Assembly: GCA_958450365.1 (NCBI GenBank)
Contig: CAUEEP010000626.1
Span: 37,516 to 101,515, forward strand
Reading direction: 5' to 3'
Length of the DNA: 64,000 bases
Source: Mesorhabditis belari
Lineage: Eukaryota > Nematoda > Chromadorea > Rhabditida > Rhabditidae
The position numbers and the translations under genes were made by a program. The notes under the pieces are model-generated. The model did no database searches. It was not told where the DNA came from and saw only the letters and a list, made by a program, of their open reading frames with translations. This document shows, piece after piece, positions 57,701-64,000 of this stretch; the first letter of the stretch is position 1, and each line of letters starts with the position of its first letter.

Positions 57701-60700
57701 AGTCTGGACCAATCAGGACTGGTTGGACAGGTCTGAATCAGAGTCTGGACCAATCGGGACTGAATTGGAACAGAATCTGATCAGGTCTGGACCAATCAGG
57801 ACTGTTGGAACAGGTCTGATCAGGTCTGAACCAGTCAGGACTGTTGGAACAGAGTCTGATCAGATCTGAACCAATCGGGACTGGTGGGACAGGTCTGAAT
57901 CAGATCGGACCAGTCAGGACTGGATTGGGACAGAATCTGAATCAGAGTCTGAACCAATCAGGGACTGGTGGAACAGAGTCTGAGATCAGAGTCTGGGCCA
58001 ATCAGGACTGGGTGGGACAGAGTCTGACCAATCAGGATGGTGGCAGGCGGAGTCTGAACCAATCAGGACTGGTGGAACAGATCTGGTCAGGTCTGGGCCA
58101 ATCAGGACTGAGTGGAACAGAGTCTGGGTCAGAATCTGAACCAATCAGGACTGGTGGAACAGGGTCTGAATCAGATCTGGACCAATCAGGACTGGTGGAA
58201 CAGGTCTGGATCAGATCTGGCCAATCGGGACTGGTGGAACAGAGTCCGAGTCAGAGTCTGACCAATCAGGGACTGGTGGAACAGAATCTGAATCAGATCT
58301 GGACCAATCAGGGACTGGGTGGAACAGAGTCTGGATCAGAGTCTGGACCAATCAGGACTGGTGGAGCAGAGTCTGATCAGATCTGGACCAATCAGGACTG
58401 GTGGAACAGTCTGAATCAGGTCTGAACCAATCAGGGACTGATTGGAACAGGGTCTGAATCAGAGTCTGGACCAATCAGGACTGGTGGAACAGAATCTGGA
58501 TCAGAGTCTGAGACCAATCAGGACTGGGTGGGCAGAGTCTGGATCAGTGGCCAGTCAGGACTGTTGGACAGGTCTGAATCAGGTCTGAACCAGTCAGGAC
58601 TGAGTTGGAACAGATCTGAATCAGATCTGGACCAATCAGGACTGGTGGACAGGTCTGGATCAGAGTCTGAACCAATCAGGACTGAAGTGGAACAGATCTG
58701 ATCAGATCTGAACCAATCAGGACTGGTGGAGCGGGTCGAGTCAGGTCTGGGCCAATCGGGACTGGTGGGCCAGGGTCTGAATCAGATCTGAACCAGTCAG
58801 GACTGGTGGAACAGAATCTGAGATCAGGTCTGAACCAATCGGGACTGGATTGGAACAGAGTCTGATCAGGTCTGGACCAATCGGGACTGTTGGAACAGAT
58901 CTGGATCAGAATCTGAACCAATCAGGGACTGGTGGAACAGGATCTGGATCAGAGTCTGAACCAATCCGGGACTGAATTGGAGCAGATCTGAGATCAGGTC
59001 TGAACCAATCAGGACTGGTGGGACAGAGTCTGAATCAGATCTGGACCAATCCAGGACTGGTGGACGGGTCTGAATCAGAATCTGAACCAATCAGGACTGG
59101 ATTGGACAGGTCTGGATCAGATCTGGACCAATCAGGACTGTTGGAACAGAGTCTGGTCAGTCTGAACCAATCAGGACTGATTGGAACAGAGTCTGATCAG
59201 ATCTGAACCAATCAGGACTGGTTGGACAGATCTGAGATCTGACCAATCAGGACTGGTGGAACAGAGTCTGAATCAGATCTGGACCAATCAGGACTGATTG
59301 GAACAGAGTCTGAATCAGAGTCTGGACCAATCAGGACTGATTGGGGCAGAGTCTGAATCAGAGTCTGAACCAATCAGGACTGGTGGAACAGGGTCTGATC
59401 AGGAGTCTGGACCAATCCAGGACTGGTGGGGCAGAGTCTGAATCAGGTCTGAACCAATCAGGGACTGTTGGACAGAGTCTGAATCAGAATCTGAACCAAT
59501 CAGGACTGGTGGAACAGAGTCTGATCAGGTCTGGACCAATCGGGACTGATTGGAACAGGTCTGAACCAATCAGGACTGGTGGAACAGGTCTGAATCAGAG
59601 TCTGGGCCAATCAGGACTGGGTGGAACAGGATCTGAATCAGGTCTGGCCAATCAGGGACTGGTGGAACAGATCTGAATCAGAGTCTGAACCAATCGGGAC
59701 TGGTGGAACAGGTCTGAATCAGGGTCTGGGCCAATCAGGACTGATTGGAGCAGAGTCTGAACCAATCAGGACTGAGTGGAACAGAGTCTGATCAGAATCT
59801 GAACCAATCAGGACTGGGTGGAACAGATCTGTCAGGTCTGACCAATCAGGACTGTTGGAACAGAATCTGAATCAGGTCTGAACCAATCAGGACTGGTGGA
59901 ACAGGTCTGAATCAAGTCTGAACCAGTCAGGACTGGTGGAACAGAATCTGACCAATCAGGACTGGGTGGCGGGTCTGAATCAGGATCTGAACCAATCAGG
60001 ACTGGTGGAACAGACTGGTCAAGTCTGGACCAGTCAGGACTGGTTGGAACAGAATCTGAATCAGAGTCTGGACCAGTCGGGACTGGTGGAACAGATCTGA
60101 ATCAGAGTCTGGACCAATCAGGACTGGTGGGACAGGTCTGAATCAGATCTGAGCCAATCAGGACTGGTGGAACAGGATCTGGATCAGAGTCTGAACCAAT
60201 CAGGACTGGTGGAACAGAATCTGAATCAGAGTCTGAACCAATCAGGACTGGTGGAACAGGTCTGAATCAGTCTGAACCAGTCGGGACTGGTGGGACAGGT
60301 CAGATCAGAATCTGAACCAATCAGGACTGGTGGAACAGAATCTGAATCAGGTCTGAACCAATCAGGACTGGTGGAACAGGGTCTGAATCAGATCTGAACC
60401 AATCAGGACTGGATTGGAACAGATCTGAATCAAGTCTGGACCAATCGGGACTGGTGGACAGGGTCTGATCAGGTCTGAACCAATCAGGACTGGGTGGAAC
60501 AGAGTCTGATCAGAATCTGGACCAATCAGGGACTGGTGGAACAGAATCTGAGATCAGGTCTGACCAGTCGGGGACTGTTGGGGCAGATCTGAACCAATCA
60601 GGACTGAGTTGGACAGAATCAGAATCTGGACCAATCAGGGACTGTTGGAACAGAGTCTGAATCAGAGTCTGACCAGTCAGGACTGGTGGACAGAATCTGA

Positions 60701-63700
60701 ATCAGAGTCTGAACCAATCAGGACTGTTGGAACAGAGTCTGGATCAGAGTCTGAACCAGTCAGGACTGGTGGAACAGAGTCTGAATCAGAATCTGGACCA
60801 GTCAGGACTGGTTGGAACAGATCTGAATCAGAATCTGAACCAATCAGGGACTGGTGGAACAGATCTGAATCAGAGTCTGGACCAATCAGGACTGGTGGAC
60901 AGAGTCTGGATCAGAGTCTGGGCCAATCAGGACTGGTGGAACAGATCTGAGTCAGGGTCTGGGCCAATCAGGACTGTTGGAACAAGTCTGGATCAGATCT
61001 GAGACCAATCAGGACTGAATTGGAACGGAGTCTGAATCAAGTCTGAACCAATCAGGACTGGTGGAACAGAATCTGAATCAGATCTGAGACCAATCAGGAC
61101 TGTTGGACAGGTCTGAATCAGATCTGAACCAATCAGGACTGAGTTGGGCAAATCTGAGATCAGATCTGGACCAGTCAGGACTGGTGGAACAGAATCTGGA
61201 TCAGAGTCTGAACCAATCAGGACTGGTGGAACAGAATCTGGACCGAATCAGGACTGATTGGAACCAGAATCTGATCAGAGTCTGAACCAATCAGGACTGT
61301 TGGAACAGAATCTGATCAAGTCTGAACCAGTCAGGACTGTTGGAACAGAGTCTGAATCAGAATCTGACCAGTCAGGACTGAAGTGGAACAGGATCTGAAT
61401 CAGAATCTGAACCAATCAGGACTGGTGGAACAGAATCTGATCGTCAGGACTGGTGGACAGAGTCTGAACCAATCAGGACTGTTGGAACAGAGTCTGGATC
61501 AGAGTCTGAACCAATCAGGGACTGATTGGACCAGAGTCTGAATCAGGAGTCTGGGCCAATCAGGACTGGTGGAACAGAGTCTGAATCAGATCTGAGACCA
61601 GTCAGGACTGGTGGAACAGAGTCTGAGATCAGAGTCTGAACCAGTCAGGACTGATTGGAACAGAGTCTGAATCAGAATCTGAGCCAATCAGGACTGTTGG
61701 AACAGGTCTGGATCAGAATCTGAACCAATCAGGACTGGTGGAACAGATCTGATTCAGAGTCTGAACCAATCAGGACTGGTGGAACAGAATCTGGATCAGA
61801 ATCTGAACCAATCAGGACTGGTGGAACAGAGTCTGAATCAGGTCTGAGACCAGTCAGGACTGATTGGAACAGATCTGATCAGAGTCTGAACCAATCAGGA
61901 CTGATTGGAACAGAGTCTGAATCAGAATCTGAGCCAATCAGGACTGGTGGAACAGTCGGTCAGAGTCTGGACCAATCAGGACTGGTGGAACAGGCTGAAT
62001 CAGAGTCTGAACCAATCAGGACTGGTGGAACAGAGTCTAGATCAGGTCTGGCCAATCAGGACTGAATTGGACAGAGTCTGGTCAGAGTCTGAACCAATCA
62101 GGACTGGTGGAACAGAGTCTGAATCAGGTCTGAACCAATCAGGACTGGTGGAACAGAATCTGAATCAGAGTCTGAACCAATCAGGACTGGTGGAACAGGG
62201 TCTGAATCAGAGTCTGGACCAGTCAGGACTGGTGGAGCAGAGTCTGAATCAGAGTCTGAACCAGTCAGGACTGAGTTGGAACAGAGTCTGAATCAGAGTC
62301 TGAACCAATCAGGACTGGTGGAACAGGTCTGATCAGATCTGACCAATCAGGACTGTTGGAACAGAATCACAGTCTGGACCAATCAGGACTGATTGGAACA
62401 GGGTCTGGATCAGAGTCTGAACCAATCAGGACTGGTGGACAGAATCTGATCAGAATCTGGGCCAATCAGGACTGAAGTGGAACAGACTCTGAATCAGAGT
62501 CTGGACCAATCAGGACTGGTGGACAGAATCTGGATCAGGTCTGACCAATCAGGACTGGTGGAACAGAATCTGAATCAGAATCTGAGACCAATCAGGACTG
62601 GTTGGAACAGAATCTGAATAGAATCTGAACCAATCAGGACTGATTGGAACAGATCTGAATCAGAATCTGAGCCAATCAGGACTGGTGGAACAGAATCTGA
62701 ATCAGAGTCTGAACCAATCAGGACTGGTTGGAGACAGAATCTGAATCAGAATCTGAACCAATCAGGACTGAGTTGGAACAGGTCTGAATCAGAGTCTGAA
62801 CCAGTCGGGACTGGGTGGAGCAGAATCTGGACCAATCAGGACTGGTGGAACAGAGTCTGAATCAGAGTCTGAACCAATCGGGACTGATTGGAACAGGGTC
62901 TGATCAGAATCTGGACCAATCAGGACTGAATTGGAACAGAGTCTGATCAGAATCTGAACCAATCAGGACTGGTGGAACAGGAATCTGAATCAGAGTCTGG
63001 AACCAATCAGGACTGTTGGACAGTCTGGATCAGGATCTGAACCAATCAGGACTGGTGGAACAGAATCTGAATCAGAATCTGAACCAATCAGGACTGGTGG
63101 AACAGGATCTGATCAGAATCTGAACCAATCAGGACTGTTGGAGCAGAGTCTGAATCAGAATCTGGACCAATCAGGACTGTTGGAACAGAGTCTGGATCAG
63201 AATCTGGACCAATCAGGACTGGTGGAACAGAGTCTGAATCAGAATCTGGACCAATCAGGACTGTTGGAACAGTCTGAATCAGAGTCTGAACCAATCAGGA
63301 CTGTTGGAACAGATCTGAGATCAGAGTCTGGACCAATCGGGACTGAATTGGAACAGAATCTGAACCAATCAGGACTGTTGGAACAGAGTCTGATCAGAGT
63401 CTGAACCAATCAGGACTGGTGGAACAGAATCTGAATCAGAGTCTGAACCAATCAGGACTGGTGGAACGAGTCTGAATCAGAATCTGAACCAATCAGGACT
63501 GGTGGAACAGATCTGAATCGAGTCTGAACCAATCAGGACTGGTGGGACAGATCTGAATCAGATCTGAACCAATCAGGACTGTTGGAACAGGTCGGAATCA
63601 GAATCTGAACCAATCGGGACTGGTGGAACAGTCTGAATCAGAGTCTGAACCAATCAGGACTGGTGGAACAGGTCGGAATCAGATCTGAACCAATCAGGAC

Positions 63701-64000
63701 TGGATTGGAACAGAATCTGAATCAGAATCTGGACCAATCAGGACTGGTGGAACAGAGTCTGGATCAGAGTCTGAGACCAATCAGGACTGGTGGAACAGAG
63801 TCTGATCAGAGTCTGAACCAATCAGGACTGAAGTGGAGCAGAGTCTGAATCAGAGTCTGAACCAATCAGGGACTGAGTGGAACAGAATCTGAATCAGAAT
63901 CTGAACCAATCAGGGACTGAATTGGAACAGAATCTGGTCAGAGTCTGAACCAATCAGGACTGGATTGGGGCCAGAATCTGAACCAATCAGGGACTGAATT
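48727..64000. repeat. ~42-bp satellite array, at least 15.3 kb, continuing past the window
   Basis: Each unit runs, in order, GAATCTGAATCAG, AATCTGAACCAATCAGG, ACTGGTGGAACA. By length there are roughly 350 units, with no interruption by other sequence. GC is near 50%, well above the flank. Units vary by one- and two-base indels at fixed spots: GAATCTG/GATCTG, AGGACTG/AGGGACTG, and the linker before TGGAACAG (G, T, AAT, AT, AGT, AAG, GG). The AGGGACTG form is common at 48.7-50.8 kb and rarer to the right, so the array has a left-right gradient. Two plus-strand frames and one minus-strand frame of the consensus lack stops, producing spurious Q/N-, E/S- or S/D-rich open frames, but the consensus has no ATG on either strand. 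Confidence 0.97.

Noticed and set aside
49350..63848. Many long open frames in the 48.7-64 kb region on both strands (Q/N-rich, E/S-rich or S/D-rich repeats), suggestive of repeat proteins
   Set aside because: They follow from a stop-poor 42-bp unit whose length is a multiple of three. The consensus has no ATG on either strand, frames shift at every one- or two-base indel, and no splice sites or promoter context are seen.
48727..64000. CRISPR array
   Set aside because: Units are contiguous and all alike, with no unique spacers, and the surroundings are eukaryotic with introns.

Overview
The window looks like chromosomal DNA from a nematode, probably a rhabditid. The flanks are AT-rich, introns are mostly 40-60 bp with GTAAG/GTGAG donors and TTTTCAG-type acceptors, one ATG sits directly behind a TTTTCAG acceptor as in spliced-leader trans-splicing, and several gene families are typical of nematodes (F-box, C-type lectin, GLI/TRA-1-type zinc fingers). 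The exact species cannot be read from the sequence. A rhabditid with programmed DNA elimination or a degenerating sex or B chromosome would fit, but that is inference.

Layout. (1) 1-7 kb: RNase H and cytochrome P450 fragments, then two divergent multi-exon coiled-coil genes (minus strand 1.86-3.4 kb; plus strand 3.56-6.96 kb), each broken by small frame errors. (2) 7-14.7 kb: a symmetrical arrangement with a direct repeat outside, a ~530 bp inverted repeat inside it, and in the centre an F-box gene with an internal 69 bp duplication plus E2F/CHR-like sites. (3) 14.7-21.9 kb: a C-type lectin-domain gene, internal exons of an RRP6/EXOSC10-type exonuclease, a nearly complete COX17, the first two exons of a CHMP3/VPS24 gene, and a GLI/TRA-1-type five-finger gene with one in-frame stop and a second partial copy behind it. 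(4) 24-43.5 kb: a mosaic of direct and inverted duplications, 0.1-1.5 kb each, carrying pieces of genes (RNase H, P450, a membrane protein, others), perfect hairpins and an 87 bp coding-phase minisatellite. (5) 43.5-48.7 kb: exon 1 of an aspartic protease, the end of an unrecognised gene, CAGA-type simple repeats and a tandemly duplicated, very small, Cys/Trp-rich secreted peptide gene. (6) 48.73 kb to the window end: about 15.3 kb of an uninterrupted ~42 bp satellite, open beyond the window.

Most recognisable genes here are single exons or short exon runs cut off at repeat junctions, so much of the window reads as duplicated gene debris rather than a working operon-like set. COX17, the F-box gene, the coiled-coil genes, the lectin gene and the small peptide gene are the best candidates for function. 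The satellite carries in each unit a match to the CCAAT/Y-box recognised by NF-Y, at a period of about four helical turns, which is the most unusual structural feature seen. All exon boundaries were placed by eye; no alignment or search was run.
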